From Rhodosalinus halophilus (GTDB lineage Bacteria > Pseudomonadota > Alphaproteobacteria > Rhodobacterales > Rhodobacteraceae), in the NCBI RefSeq assembly GCF_003298775.1, contig NZ_QNTQ01000011.1, positions 102,555 through 166,554 of the forward strand: a stretch of DNA of 64,000 bases, given 5' to 3'. Below, piece after piece: positions 42,001 to 51,042 of the stretch. How positions within the stretch are numbered: position 1 is the first letter of the stretch; each line of letters begins with the position of its first letter. Below the pieces are notes generated by a model, which did no database searches, was not told where the DNA came from, and worked only from the letters and a program-made list of their open reading frames with translations. A program made the translations under genes and the position numbers.

Positions 42001-43017
42001 TTACCGGAAGGGCGGCGCGTACATCAGGCCGCCTTCGGTCCACTGAGCATTGAGCCCGCGCGCAAGCCCGATGGGCGTGCTCTCGCCGATGTGCCGCGCG
42101 AAGATTTCGCCGTAGTTGCCGCCGGCCTTGATCGCGCGCACGGCCCAGTCCGGGTCGAGGCCCAGCATCTCGCCCAGGTTGCCCTCGGTGCCGAGGATCC
42201 GGTTGATTTCGGGGCTGTTCGTGCCCTGGCTCAGTTCATCGATGTTGGCCGAGGTGATACCAAGCTCTTCGGCGGCGATGAGCGCGTTGAGCGTCCAGCG
42301 CACCACGTCACCCCATTCGTTGTCGCCGTGGCGGACGAGGGGGCCCAGCGGCTCCTTGGAGATGATCTCGGGCAGGATCACGTGATCGCCCGGGTTCTCG
42401 AAGGTCGCGCGCGAGGCGGCGAGGCCGGAGGCGTCGGTGGTGTAGGCGTCGCAGGAACCCTCGTTGTAGAGCTGCAGGGCCTCGGCGTTGGTCTCGATCG
42501 GGACCGGATCGTATTCCATGTTGTTCTTGCGGAAGTAGTCCGCGAGGTTCAACTCGGTCGTGGTGCCGGTCTGGATGCAGATTGAGGCGCCGTCAAGCTC
42601 GGTGGCCGAGGACACGCCCAACTCGCGCGGGACGATGAAGCCCTGACCGTCGTAGTAGTTGATGCCGGTGAACTCGAACTTCAGGTCCACGTCGCGCGTG
42701 AAGGTCCAGGTCGTGTTGCGCGAGAGCATGTCGATTTCGCCCGAAGCCAGCGCGGTGAAGCGCGTCTTGCCGGTCAGCGACACGAACTCGACCGCCGAGG
42801 GATCGCCCAGCACGGCGGCGGCCACGGCGCGGCAGACAGCGACGTCGAAGCCTTCCCATTCGCCTTCGGCATTCGGCGCGGCGAAGCCCACGAGACCCGT
42901 GTTGACGCCGCAATTCAGCACGCCACGTGCCTTGACGTCGTCGAGCGTCGCTGCGCCGGCGACGCCCGCGGTCACACCGGCGGCCGCGAGCGCGCCGAGA
43001 AATACGGTTCTGTTCAT
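42001..43017 (-). CDS. aapJ: General L-amino acid ABC transporter substrate-binding protein
   Basis: A 338-residue periplasmic binding protein. Signal peptide about 1-22 (ends AGVAGA), then the family-3 solute-binding fold: VLNCGVNTGLVGFA (lobe 1), WEGFDVAVCRAVAAAVLGDP, and SICIQTGTTTELNLADYF (lobe 2). The start is the ATG at 43017, preceded by GAGGAAAGC; an upstream in-frame ATG at 43089 adds a polar stretch before the signal peptide. Head of the aap operon; a possible -35 TTGACC lies at 43151-43146 with only a poor -10. Confidence 0.95.
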   Translation of the reverse strand: MNRTVFLGALAAAGVTAGVAGAATLDDVKARGVLNCGVNTGLVGFAAPNAEGEWEGFDVAVCRAVAAAVLGDPSAVEFVSLTGKTRFTALASGEIDMLSRNTTWTFTRDVDLKFEFTGINYYDGQGFIVPRELGVSSATELDGASICIQTGTTTELNLADYFRKNNMEYDPVPIETNAEALQLYNEGSCDAYTTDASGLAASRATFENPGDHVILPEIISKEPLGPLVRHGDNEWGDVVRWTLNALIAAEELGITSANIDELSQGTNSPEINRILGTEGNLGEMLGLDPDWAVRAIKAGGNYGEIFARHIGESTPIGLARGLNAQWTEGGLMYAPPFR

Positions 43018-43217
43018 GCTTTCCTCTTCCTGATTTTCCGCCCTGTCGTTCGCGGAGGCTCCGGCGTTTCGATCCGGGTCCGTCGTCATTCAAGGGGAAT
43101 TCCCCTCGCCTAAGCGAGACGAGTGTGGGCGGATTCAGGATTAAAGGTCAAGCCGCACATGTCCGGCGGATGCGCCGTACGGCGCGCCTGCCGTGCGATG
43201 CGGCGGCTGCCGCAGGC

Positions 43218-43940
43218 TCAGGGCGCGGCGGGTTCGCGCGCCAGCGCGAGAAAGCGCGCCGCGCGCAGAAAGGCTGCGCGCCGCTCTTCCGCCGCCGCCG
43301 CCGCCTCGGAATCCTCGCCCCACTGCTCGGCCTGCCAGGTCTCGTCGATGCGCGACGCGGCCCAAAGCGGCTCGGGCCGCTCCGCGCCCCGCTCGGCCGC
43401 GAGCCCGATGATCAGCGACCCCGACAGCGTGACAAGATCATGCAGCGCGGTGAGCTCGAAGGCGTCGAGCGTCTCGATCGCGGCGCGCAGCGCGGCGAGG
43501 CTGCCTTCGGGCTGCGCGACATGCATGACGCCCACCCCGCAGACGAGCGGCGCGCCCAGCGCGCGATCCGCCCAGTCGAGCAGCGGATCCCAGGCTTCCG
43601 CCTGCCGGGCGGCGAGCGCTTCGGGCGTCTCGGCGCGATAGCACAGCAGATCGGTGCCGCCGTAGTCGGCCAGCATGTCGATCACGCCCTCCCGTGCGGG
43701 CGCCACCTTGTCGATGGCCACGTTCGCTGCGCGCGTCAGCGGCATGGCCCCCGGATCGATCACCTCGGGCTGCTCCTGCCATTCCTGCGCGACGGCGGCG
43801 GCCAGCGGCCGCGATGGCAGCACCAGCGGCGCACGCGCGGGCGTGCGGACGACGCGCGCGTCGAGCGCCACGGCGTAGCCGCCTTCCGCCTCTATCGCCT
43901 CCGCTGCGGTCCAGAACCGCCGCGCCGCCCATTCCGTCAT
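43218..43940 (-). CDS. ATP12-family F1-ATPase assembly chaperone
   Basis: A 240-residue cytosolic protein matching mitochondrial Atp12, which binds the F1 alpha subunit during ATP synthase assembly. Features: RRFWTAAEAIEAEGGYAVALD at the N-terminus, AVAQEWQEQPEVIDPGAMPLTRAANVAID, and the C-terminal LTLHDL-like region HDLVTLSGSLIIGLA. Restricted mainly to alphaproteobacteria and mitochondria. Overlaps the HAD phosphatase gene by 4 bases and ends the crcB-rluC-HAD-ATP12 chain. Confidence 0.9.
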   Translation of the reverse strand: MTEWAARRFWTAAEAIEAEGGYAVALDARVVRTPARAPLVLPSRPLAAAVAQEWQEQPEVIDPGAMPLTRAANVAIDKVAPAREGVIDMLADYGGTDLLCYRAETPEALAARQAEAWDPLLDWADRALGAPLVCGVGVMHVAQPEGSLAALRAAIETLDAFELTALHDLVTLSGSLIIGLAAERGAERPEPLWAASRIDETWQAEQWGEDSEAAAAAEERRAAFLRAARFLALAREPAAP

Positions 43941-44614
43941 GCGACCTCCCAGAACCTCTCTATCGCCGCCGGCAGCTCGGCGAAGCTGTCCACATGCACG
44001 TCCGCCCCGGCAAGATCCGCGTCCGGGTGACAGCCCCAGCGCACGCCCACCGAGCGCAGCCCTGCCGCCCGCGCCATCTCGATGTCGTAGCGCGTGTCGC
44101 CGACCATGACGGCGTGCTCCACCTCGACGCCGGTCTCGCGCAGCGCCGCGTGCAGCATCGAGGGATGCGGCTTGGACGGGTGGTTGTCGGCGACCTGCTG
44201 CGTCACGAAGGCACGCCCGAGCCCATGCGCCTCGAGCAGCACGTCGAGCCCCCGGCGCGACTTCCCCGTGGCGATGCCCAGAAGCACGTCCGGCGCCGCC
44301 GCCAGCTCCGCCAGCGCCTCGCGCGCGCCAGGGTAAAGCGGCGAGGTCTCCTCGACCCGGCCCTGCCCGCGCAGGCCCGCATAAGCTTCGCGGTAGAGCC
44401 GGACCAGATCGGCATGCGCCCGCGCCGGGAGATCGGGGGCGAGACGCGGTATCGCGTGGTCGAGCGAGAGGCCCACGATCGCCAGCACAGCCGCGCGCGG
44501 CGGCGCCGGCAGGCCGAGCCCGCCGAAGGCCGCCGTCATGGCGCGCAATATGTCGCGCTGCGAATCCACGAGCGTGCCGTCCACGTCGAAGACGACCAGC
44601 CGGAGGGCGCTCAT
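43937..44614 (-). CDS. HAD-superfamily hydrolase (phosphoglycolate phosphatase-like)
   Basis: A 225-residue subfamily IA HAD phosphatase. Motif I is VFDVDGTLVDS (D9, D11), motif II the Thr in GIATGKSRRG, motif III Lys in HPSKPHPSM, and motif IV VGDTRYDIEMA. The helical cap lies between about 15 and 85. Substrate may be phosphoglycolate or another small phosphate ester. Overlaps both neighbours by 4 bases. A role for it alongside the pseudouridine synthase is not evident. Confidence 0.88.
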   Translation of the reverse strand: MSALRLVVFDVDGTLVDSQRDILRAMTAAFGGLGLPAPPRAAVLAIVGLSLDHAIPRLAPDLPARAHADLVRLYREAYAGLRGQGRVEETSPLYPGAREALAELAAAPDVLLGIATGKSRRGLDVLLEAHGLGRAFVTQQVADNHPSKPHPSMLHAALRETGVEVEHAVMVGDTRYDIEMARAAGLRSVGVRWGCHPDADLAGADVHVDSFAELPAAIERFWEVA

Positions 44615-45651
44615 GCCTCGGCCTCCGCGAAAGGATCCTCGGGCGCCTGCGCCTCGCGCCAGCCGAGCATGTCCCACGTCCGGCGCATGTGCGCGGGCAG
44701 CGGCGCGGTGAAGGTCAGCCGCACGCCCGTGACCGGATGCGTCAGCGCGATGGAGCGCGCGTGCAGATGCAGCTTGCGGCTGATCTCGCCGCCGAGCTGC
44801 GCGCCCCAGCCCTCGCCCAGGTTCTCCTGGCTGCGCCCGCCGTATTTTCCGTCCCCGACGATCGGGTGGCCGATGCCCGCCATATGCGCGCGCAGCTGGT
44901 GCGTCCGCCCGGTGACGGGGACAAGCGCCACCCAGGCGGTCCGCCTGGCCAGCGCCTCGATCACGGCATAGTCGGTCACCGCCCGCCGGGCTCCCGGTGT
45001 CGCGTCCACCTCGTCGGGGTGGACGAGCTGCATCTTCTCGCCCTCGCCCCGGGGGCCGTGCCCTCCCGCCTTGACCAGGCCGTAGCGGATCGTCCCCATC
45101 CGCGGGGACGGCACGCCGGCGACCGCGGCCCAGTAGATCTTGCGCGTCTCCTTCGTGCGGAAGGCCGCGGTGAGCGCCGCCGCCACCCTGCGCGTGCGCG
45201 CCATCAGGAGCACGCCCGAGGTGTCGCGGTCGAGCCGGTGGACGAGCCTGGGCGCCTCCGCGGCCTCGAAGCGCAGGGCCTCGGCGAGCGCGTCCAGATG
45301 CCGCGTCTGCCCGCTGCCCCCCTGCACGGCGAGGCCCGGGGGTTTGTCGAGCACGAGAATGTGCTCGTCGCGCCAAAGCACCGCGGCGCGGATCATCTCG
45401 GCGTCCTTGCGGTCGGGCGCGGCCGGCTTCGGCGCAGGCGCCGGCGCTGCCGGCAGCGGCGGGATGCGCACGCTCTGCCCCGGCGCGAGCCGGAAGGCGG
45501 GTTTCACCCGGCCACCGTCCACCCGCAGCTCGCCCTTGCGGCACATCTTCTCGATGCGCCCCTGGGTGAGCTGGGGATGACGCCGCCGCAGCCAGCGGTC
45601 GAGGCGCTGATCTGCGTCCTCCTGTCCGACGCTGACATGTTCGACGCTCAT
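44611..45651 (-). CDS. rluC: RluC/RluD-type 23S rRNA pseudouridine synthase
   Basis: A 346-residue enzyme with an N-terminal S4 RNA-binding domain (about 14-62: RLDRWLRRRHPQLTQGRIEK) and an RluA-family catalytic domain with the Asp motif RLVHRLDRDTSGVLLMAR (catalytic D144 region) and RTHQLRAHMA. It modifies uridines in 23S rRNA. S4 domain plus this length fit RluC/RluD; the exact sites modified cannot be told. Overlaps crcB by 4 bases. Confidence 0.88.
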   Translation of the reverse strand: MSVEHVSVGQEDADQRLDRWLRRRHPQLTQGRIEKMCRKGELRVDGGRVKPAFRLAPGQSVRIPPLPAAPAPAPKPAAPDRKDAEMIRAAVLWRDEHILVLDKPPGLAVQGGSGQTRHLDALAEALRFEAAEAPRLVHRLDRDTSGVLLMARTRRVAAALTAAFRTKETRKIYWAAVAGVPSPRMGTIRYGLVKAGGHGPRGEGEKMQLVHPDEVDATPGARRAVTDYAVIEALARRTAWVALVPVTGRTHQLRAHMAGIGHPIVGDGKYGGRSQENLGEGWGAQLGGEISRKLHLHARSIALTHPVTGVRLTFTAPLPAHMRRTWDMLGWREAQAPEDPFAEAEA

Positions 45652-46025
45652 GCGAACAGGCTCCGGGCCGCCAGCAGACCGGCTGCGATCGCCGAGAGCG
45701 AGAGCACGACCGACGCCGCGACGTAGGCCGCCGCGAGCCCGGCCTGCCCCCGCTCCCAGAGCGTCAGCGCGTCGAGCGAGAAGGCCGAGAAGGTGGTGAA
45801 TCCGCCCAGCACGCCCGTCATCAGAAGCGGCGCGAGACGGTTTGCCGAATACTGCGCGAGGATCACCACGAGCGCCCCCATCAGGAAGGACCCCGCCACG
45901 TTGACCGTGAGCGTGGCCCAGGGAAAGCCCGGTCCCATCAGGCGGATCGCCGCCATGCCGGTCAGATACCGGGCCACCGCGCCCAGCGCCCCGCCGAGCC
46001 CAACCTGCACCAGGGTCGCCATCAT
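45648..46025 (-). CDS. crcB: Fluoride ion exporter CrcB (Fluc)
   Basis: A 125-residue four-helix membrane protein. Fluc motifs: GGALGAVARYL (10-20), VNVAGSFLMGAL, and the Na+/Phe-track segment GVLGGFTTFSAFSLD. It forms dual-topology dimers that let fluoride out. Two consecutive ATGs (46025, 46022) can start it. I see no fluoride riboswitch in the 127 bases upstream; instead there are palindromes and an inverted repeat abutting a TTGACA. Confidence 0.92.
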   Translation of the reverse strand: MMATLVQVGLGGALGAVARYLTGMAAIRLMGPGFPWATLTVNVAGSFLMGALVVILAQYSANRLAPLLMTGVLGGFTTFSAFSLDALTLWERGQAGLAAAYVAASVVLSLSAIAAGLLAARSLFA

Positions 46026-46031
46026 GGACGG

Positions 46032-46060
46032 TCTGTCGCGCGGGGACCCCCGCGTGTCAA
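46032..46060 (-). promoter_or_regulatory. Candidate crcB promoter with inverted repeat in the spacer
   Basis: Minus-strand TTGACA (46060-46055), then an inverted repeat CGCGGGG-GT-CCCCGCG (46054-46039) filling the spacer, then a weak -10 GACAGA (46037-46032). Initiation would be nearly at the ATG. The repeat could be an operator. The poor -10 keeps confidence low. Confidence 0.32.
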
Positions 46061-46077
46061 GCGACGCCGCCGCAGCC

Positions 46078-46103
46078 GAAAATTCTTCGTACGAAGAATT
46101 TTC
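46078..46103. repeat. 26-base perfect palindrome centred on CGTACG
   Basis: GAAAATTCTTCGT (46078-46090) is followed by its exact reverse complement (46091-46103). It is AT-rich within GC-rich DNA and lies between the rarA stop and crcB start. It could be the rarA terminator, since a TTTTC end appears on either strand, or a protein binding site. Confidence 0.85.
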
Positions 46104-46124
46104 CGACGACCGCTCGCGCGTTGG

Positions 46125-46146
46125 CGAATTCTCGTACGAAAACTCG
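46125..46146. repeat. 22-base imperfect palindrome, second CGTACG unit
   Basis: CGAATTCTCGT/ACGAAAACTCG, with two mismatched pairs, centred at 46135.5, exactly 45 bases from the centre of the perfect palindrome. The shared core is TCGTACGA. It lies 7 bases after the rarA stop. Confidence 0.75.
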
Positions 46147-46152
46147 CCACGC

Positions 46153-47475
46153 TCAGTCGCGGCCCCGTTCCGCGCGCAACTTCGCGAACCAGTCGATCCG
46201 CTTGCGCAACTCCCGCTCGAAACCGCGCTCGACCGGCGCATAGAAGCTCTCCCGCTCCATTCCGTCCGGGAAATAGTCCTGCCCGGAAAAGGCGTCCTCG
46301 GCCTCGTGGTCGTAGGCGTAGCCCGCGCCATATCCCTGCTCCTTCATGAGCCTGGTGGGCGCGTTGAGGATGTGCTTCGGCGGCGGCAGCGAGCCCGTGG
46401 CCTTCGCCGCCCTGCGCGCGCCCTTGTAGGCGACATAGGCCGCGTTCGACTTGGGCGCGAGGGCAAGATAGACCAGCGCCTGCGCGAGCGCGAGTTCGCC
46501 TTCGGGGCTGCCGAGGCGCTCGTAGGTGTCCCAGCCCTGCAGGCAGACGGCCTGCGCCTGCGGATCGGCGAGACCGATGTCCTCGACCGCCATGCGGGTG
46601 ATCCGCCGTGCGAGGTAGCGCGGGTCCTCGCCGCCCTCCAGCATGCGCGCGAACCAGTAGAGCGCGGCGTCCGGGTCCGATCCGCGCACCGACTTGTGCA
46701 GCGCCGAGATCAGGTTGAAATGCGCGTCGCCCGACTTGTCGTAATGCGCCGCGCGGCGCGCGAGCCGGTCGGCGAGCTGGGCCGCGTCGAGCCGGCCCTC
46801 CACCTCCCAGCCCATCGCCTGTTCGATCAGGTTGAGCGCCGCGCGGCCGTCGCCGTCGGCCATCTCCAGCAGCGCCTCGCGCGCATCGCCGTCGAGCGGC
46901 AGGGGCCGGCCCAGCGCCTGCTCCGCGCGTTGGGCGAGCCGCTCGAGATCGGCGAGCGAGAGCCGTTCCAGCACCATCACCTGCGCCCTCGACAGCAACG
47001 CCGCGTTGAGCTCGAAGCTGGGGTTCTCGGTCGTCGCGCCGACGAGCAGGATCGTGCCGTCCTCCATGTGCGGCAGGAAACTGTCCTGCTGCGCACGGTT
47101 GAAGCGATGGATCTCGTCGACGAAGAGCAGCGTCCCGCGGCCCATGCGGCGGCGCTCCTTCGCCGCGTCGAAGACCTTGCGCAGGTCCGCCACGCCGGTG
47201 AAGATCGCGCTGATCTGCACGAATTCGAGCTCCGTCTCGCGGGCGAGAAGCCGCGCGATCGTGGTCTTGCCGGTGCCGGGCGGCCCCCAGAGCACGAGCG
47301 AGGAAAGCGTCCCCGACCCCAGCATCGCGCCCAGCGGGCCCTCGGGGCCGAGCAGCTTGTCCTGCCCGATCACATCGTCGAGGGCGGCAGGGCGCAGCCG
47401 GTCAGCCAGCGGTCGCGGCGCGCTCTCGCTGTGCTGGTTGGGGGCGCCGGGCGCCCGGTCGAAGAGATCCGCCAT
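46153..47475 (-). CDS. rarA: Replication-associated recombination protein RarA (MgsA)
   Basis: A 440-residue AAA+ ATPase related to clamp loaders, acting at stalled forks. Walker A GPPGTGKTTIARLLA (about 59-73), Walker B LLFVDEIHRFNRAQQD (about 113-128), sensor GATTENPSFELN. The C-terminal MgsA domain includes SDPDAALYWFARMLEGGEDP and YLALAPKSNAAYVA. Starts 5 bases after the htrA stop. Normal length. Confidence 0.95.
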   Translation of the reverse strand: MADLFDRAPGAPNQHSESAPRPLADRLRPAALDDVIGQDKLLGPEGPLGAMLGSGTLSSLVLWGPPGTGKTTIARLLARETELEFVQISAIFTGVADLRKVFDAAKERRRMGRGTLLFVDEIHRFNRAQQDSFLPHMEDGTILLVGATTENPSFELNAALLSRAQVMVLERLSLADLERLAQRAEQALGRPLPLDGDAREALLEMADGDGRAALNLIEQAMGWEVEGRLDAAQLADRLARRAAHYDKSGDAHFNLISALHKSVRGSDPDAALYWFARMLEGGEDPRYLARRITRMAVEDIGLADPQAQAVCLQGWDTYERLGSPEGELALAQALVYLALAPKSNAAYVAYKGARRAAKATGSLPPPKHILNAPTRLMKEQGYGAGYAYDHEAEDAFSGQDYFPDGMERESFYAPVERGFERELRKRIDWFAKLRAERGRD

Positions 47476-47480
47476 CCGTC

Positions 47481-48854
47481 TCAGGCCCGGAAGCGGACGG
47501 CGAGGCGCTGCGCGCCGCGCTGCACGAGGATTTCGTGGCGACCGGGGCGTGCCAGCGCGCGTGCCGCGTCTCGTGTCCGGCGCACCTCGCGCCCCGAGAC
47601 GGCGAGGATAACGTCCCCCTCGGCGAGACCGGCGCGCGCGCCGAAGGGGCCCGGGTCGAGCACGACGACCCCCCGCGCGAGCAGCGGCAGGTCCATGGCG
47701 ACGATCACCGCCGGGTTGACGTTGGCCAGCGTCAGGCCCGGCAGCGCCGAGCCGCGGTCGAGCGTCAGCGTCTCGCGCGGCGGATCCTCGGGCGGCGGCG
47801 CGAGCGGCAGGCGCAGCACGCGCTCGGCCCCCTCGCGCCACAGGGTGGCCTCGACCTCGGCCCCGGGCCCGGCGATCGAGAGGCGGTAGACCATGCCCGC
47901 GGGCCCGTTGATCTCCGCCCCGTCCAGGTCGAGCACCACGTCGCCCGCCTGTACCCCGGCCGCGGCGAAGGGGCTCTTCGGATGCAGCTTCGAAATCACC
48001 ATGCCGCGCGGCGCCGGCAGGCCCAGCGCCTCGGCCATGTCGGCATCGACCGGCTGGCCACTCATGCCGGCCCAGGGCCGCTCGAAGCGCGCGGCGCCGG
48101 CCCGCGCCTGCGCGAGGAATTGCTCGACGAGCGCGGCGGGAATGGCGAAGCCGATGCCGTTCGATCCGCCCGAGCGACTGAGGATCGCGGTGTTCACGCC
48201 AACCAGCCGACCCGCCATGTCCACCAGCGCGCCGCCGGAATTGCCCGGATTGATCGGCGCATCGGTCTGCACGAAATAGCCGCGCAGGTTGCCGGTGGCC
48301 GGCCCCGACCGGGCGACGGCCGAGATGATGCCCGACGACACCGTCTGTCCCACGCCGAAGGGATTGCCGATGGCGAGGACCAGTTCCCCCACTTCCAGCG
48401 TGTCGCTGTCGCGCAGGTCGAGATGCGGAAGCTCCGCGGCCTCCTCCAGCTTCAGGATGGCGAGATCGGCCTCGGCATCGGCCAGCACCAGCTCGGCGGA
48501 GAACTCGCGGCGGTCGTTCAGCACCACGCGGATGTCCGTCGCCCGGCCGACGACGTGGTAGTTGGACACCACGTAGCCGTCCGGCGAGAGGATCACCCCG
48601 GAACCGAGCGAGTTCTGGACCCGCGGCTGCGGCGGCGCGAACTCGCGGAAGAAGTCGCGGAAGAAGGGGTCGTCCGCGAAGGGGCTGCGCGCCTCGACGA
48701 CGCGGCGGGCATAGATGTTGACGACCGCCGGGGCCGCCTCGCGTGCGACGGGCGCGAAGGAGAGGCGGATTTCGGCCTGGGACTGCGGCGGGCGCGTGTC
48801 GGCGGCGAGCGGCGCGGCGGCGAGGATCAGAACTGCGATGAGGGCACGGAACAT
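47481..48854 (-). CDS. HtrA/Deg-family periplasmic serine protease
   Basis: A 457-residue protease with signal peptide (MFRALIAVLILAAAPLAA), trypsin-like domain with triad H100 (SNYHVVG), D130 (AEADLAILKL) and S206 (GNSGGAL), and two PDZ domains (about 245-335 and 365-455). It degrades misfolded envelope proteins. Start at the ATG at 48854 that begins the signal peptide. It follows rplQ (125 bases, terminator between) and precedes rarA. Deg-type, but DegP versus DegS/DegQ is not resolved. Confidence 0.93.
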   Translation of the reverse strand: MFRALIAVLILAAAPLAADTRPPQSQAEIRLSFAPVAREAAPAVVNIYARRVVEARSPFADDPFFRDFFREFAPPQPRVQNSLGSGVILSPDGYVVSNYHVVGRATDIRVVLNDRREFSAELVLADAEADLAILKLEEAAELPHLDLRDSDTLEVGELVLAIGNPFGVGQTVSSGIISAVARSGPATGNLRGYFVQTDAPINPGNSGGALVDMAGRLVGVNTAILSRSGGSNGIGFAIPAALVEQFLAQARAGAARFERPWAGMSGQPVDADMAEALGLPAPRGMVISKLHPKSPFAAAGVQAGDVVLDLDGAEINGPAGMVYRLSIAGPGAEVEATLWREGAERVLRLPLAPPPEDPPRETLTLDRGSALPGLTLANVNPAVIVAMDLPLLARGVVVLDPGPFGARAGLAEGDVILAVSGREVRRTRDAARALARPGRHEILVQRGAQRLAVRFRA

Positions 48855-48925
48855 GGGCGACCTCCCCTCGGTCGGGACCGATATGCGCGCGAGGCTTCGA
48901 CGTTGCAACCCGGCCGAAACGCGAA

Positions 48926-48954
48926 ACGCCCCCGGCGGTCTCCCGCGGGGGCGT
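48926..48954 (-). terminator. Terminator after rplQ
   Basis: Stem ACGCCCCCG (48926-48934)/CGGGGGCGT (48946-48954) with an 11-base loop. On the minus strand it is followed by TTTCGCGTTTC. It lies 26 bases past the rplQ stop, fitting the end of the alpha operon. Confidence 0.68.
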
Positions 48955-48979
48955 CCGGTGCCTGTCCCGGCGGCGGGGA

Positions 48980-49399
48980 TCACTCCTCGCCCGCCTCCTC
49001 CTCGGCCAGTCGCGCGCGGTCGGCCGCACCCTTGGCGTCGGGGTCGCGATCGACGAACTCGACGATCGCCATCGGCGCCATGTCGCCGTAGCGGAAGCCC
49101 GCCTTGAGCACGCGGACATAGCCGCCGTTGCGCTCGGCGTAGCGCGGCCCCAGCACGTCGAAGAGCTTGGCGACATGCGCCTCCTGCTTGAGCCGCGAGG
49201 CGGCGAGGCGACGCGAGTGCAGGTCGCCCTTCTTGGCCAGCGTGACGAGCTTGTCGGCGACCCGCTTGAGCTCCTTCGCCTTGGGCAGGGTCGTCTTGAT
49301 CTGCTCATGCTCGATGAGCGAGCCGGCCATGTTGGCGAAGAGCGCCTTGCGGTGCTCGTGGGTGCGGTTGAGCTTGCGGTATCCGTGGGCGTGACGCAT
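48980..49399 (-). CDS. rplQ: 50S ribosomal protein L17
   Basis: A 139-residue protein opening [20 protein letters not shown], the L17 signature. It ends with an acidic tail (AEEEAGEE) beyond the E. coli length. Last gene of the alpha operon, 106 bases after rpoA with a GC-rich palindrome between. Confidence 0.97.
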   Translation of the reverse strand: MRHAHGYRKLNRTHEHRKALFANMAGSLIEHEQIKTTLPKAKELKRVADKLVTLAKKGDLHSRRLAASRLKQEAHVAKLFDVLGPRYAERNGGYVRVLKAGFRYGDMAPMAIVEFVDRDPDAKGAADRARLAEEEAGEE

Positions 49400-49475
49400 G
49401 GGATGTCTCCTATCGCTTTATGCTTTGTCCGGCGGCCCGTGCGCGCGGGCCGCTCTCCTTGGGGCCTCGCGGCCC

Positions 49476-49499
49476 GCGGGCGGGGGCGCCCCCGCCCGC
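49476..49499. repeat. 24-base perfect palindrome between rpoA and rplQ
   Basis: GCGGGCGGGGGC (49476-49487) followed by its exact reverse complement (49488-49499), 7 bases after the rpoA stop codon. No T-run follows on the minus strand. It may stabilise rpoA mRNA or partly reduce read-through into rplQ. Confidence 0.7.
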
Positions 49500-49505
49500 T
49501 CGGCT

Positions 49506-50522
49506 TCAGAAGTTCTCTTCGTACTTCTTCGCCAGTTCCTCGATGTTGTCGGGCGGCCAGTCCTCGACATCCATGCCGAGGTGCAGCCCCATTCCGCTGA
49601 GCACTTCCTTGATCTCGTTGAGCGACTTGCGGCCGAAGTTGGGCGTGCGCAGCATCTCGGCCTCGGTCTTCTGGATGAGGTCGCCGATGTAGACGATGTT
49701 GTCGTTCTTCAGGCAGTTGGCCGACCGCACGCTGAGCTCGAGCTCGTCCACCTTCTTGAGCAGGAGCGGGTTGAACTCCAGCCCCTCTTCGGAGGATTCG
49801 CGCCCGGCGCTCTCGGGCTCCTCGAAGTTGACGAAGATCGAAAGCTGGTCCTGCAGGATGCGCGCGGCATAGGCGACGGCATCCTCGGGCGAAACCGACC
49901 CGTCGGTTTCGACCTTCATGGTCAGCTTGTCGTAGTCGAGCACCTGGCCCTCGCGCGTGGGCGTCACCTCGTAGGAGACCTTCTTGACCGGCGAGTAGAT
50001 CGCATCGATCGGGATGAGACCGATGGGCGCGTCCTCGGGCTTGTTCTTGTCCGCGGGCACGTAGCCCTTGCCGGTGTTGACGGTGAGCTCCATGTAGACA
50101 TCCGCGCCCTCGTCGAGGTGGCAGATCACATGGTCCTTGTTCAGGATCTCGATGCCCGCGCTGTCCGAGATGTCCGCGGCCGTGACCACGCCCGGGCCCT
50201 TGGCCGAGATCGACAGCCGCTTCGGCCCCTCGACCTCCATGCGGAGCGCGACGCCCTTGAGGTTGAGAACGATGTCGGTCACATCCTCGCGCACGCCGGC
50301 GACCGAGGAGAACTCGTGCAGGACGTTGTCGATCTGGACGGAGGTGATGGCCCCGCCCTGAAGCGACGACAGCAGCACACGGCGCAGGGCGTTGCCGAGC
50401 GTGAGGCCGAAGCCACGCTCGAGCGGTTCGGCCACGAGCGTCGCCTTGCGCGCCGGATCGTCGCCCGGCCTGGCATCCAGCGCGTTGGGCTTGATCAGCT
50501 CGGACCAGTTCTTGTGGATCAT
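49506..50522 (-). CDS. rpoA: RNA polymerase alpha subunit
   Basis: A 338-residue subunit. N-terminal dimerisation domain (about 20-235, with [20 protein letters not shown]) and C-terminal domain (about 255-325, with [20 protein letters not shown] and [12 protein letters not shown]) that contacts UP elements and activators. The ATG at 50522 (MIHKNWSEL) matches alphaproteobacterial starts. Between rpsK and rplQ. Confidence 0.97.
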   Translation of the reverse strand: MIHKNWSELIKPNALDARPGDDPARKATLVAEPLERGFGLTLGNALRRVLLSSLQGGAITSVQIDNVLHEFSSVAGVREDVTDIVLNLKGVALRMEVEGPKRLSISAKGPGVVTAADISDSAGIEILNKDHVICHLDEGADVYMELTVNTGKGYVPADKNKPEDAPIGLIPIDAIYSPVKKVSYEVTPTREGQVLDYDKLTMKVETDGSVSPEDAVAYAARILQDQLSIFVNFEEPESAGRESSEEGLEFNPLLLKKVDELELSVRSANCLKNDNIVYIGDLIQKTEAEMLRTPNFGRKSLNEIKEVLSGMGLHLGMDVEDWPPDNIEELAKKYEENF

Positions 50523-50635
50523 GGGTGTCTCCTCAATTCCTGTTCCGGCCCCATGTCCGAAGGCCGGAACGCCCGAGGTTGAATGACAAAGGCAGGACCG
50601 CACGATCGCGCGGCCCTGCCGGGAAATCTGGTCCT

Positions 50636-51028
50636 TCAGACCCGCCGACGCTTGGGCGGGCGGCAGCCGTTGTGCGGGATCGGGGTCACGTCGCGGATCG
50701 ACGTGATGTTGAAGCCGATCGCGGCCAGCGCGCGCAGCGCCGACTCACGGCCAGAGCCGGGACCCTGCACTTCGACCTCGAGGGTCCGCATCCCGTGCTC
50801 CTGCGCCTTCTTGCCGGCGTCCTCCGCGGCGAGCTGCGCGGCGTAGGGCGTGGACTTGCGCGAGCCCTTGAAGCCCATGGTGCCGGCCGAGGACCACGCG
50901 ATCGCGTTGCCCTGCACGTCGGAAATCAGGATCTTGGTATTGTTGAAGGACGAATTCACATGCGCCACGCCGGTGGCGATGTTCTTGGAGACCTTCTTGG
51001 GCCCCCGGCGGCGGGTATCGCGTGCCAT
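50636..51028 (-). CDS. rpsK: 30S ribosomal protein S11
   Basis: A 130-residue platform protein: [46 protein letters not shown] and the C-terminal [18 protein letters not shown] are classic S11. Start ATG at 51028 (MARDTRRRG). Follows rpsM by 14 bases. Confidence 0.97.
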   Translation of the reverse strand: MARDTRRRGPKKVSKNIATGVAHVNSSFNNTKILISDVQGNAIAWSSAGTMGFKGSRKSTPYAAQLAAEDAGKKAQEHGMRTLEVEVQGPGSGRESALRALAAIGFNITSIRDVTPIPHNGCRPPKRRRV

Positions 51029-51042
51029 TCTGCCTGCCCTCC

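Noticed and set aside
45900..46152. Fluoride riboswitch expected before crcB
   Set aside because: The conserved pseudoknot sequence pattern is not visible; the upstream region is filled by palindromes instead.
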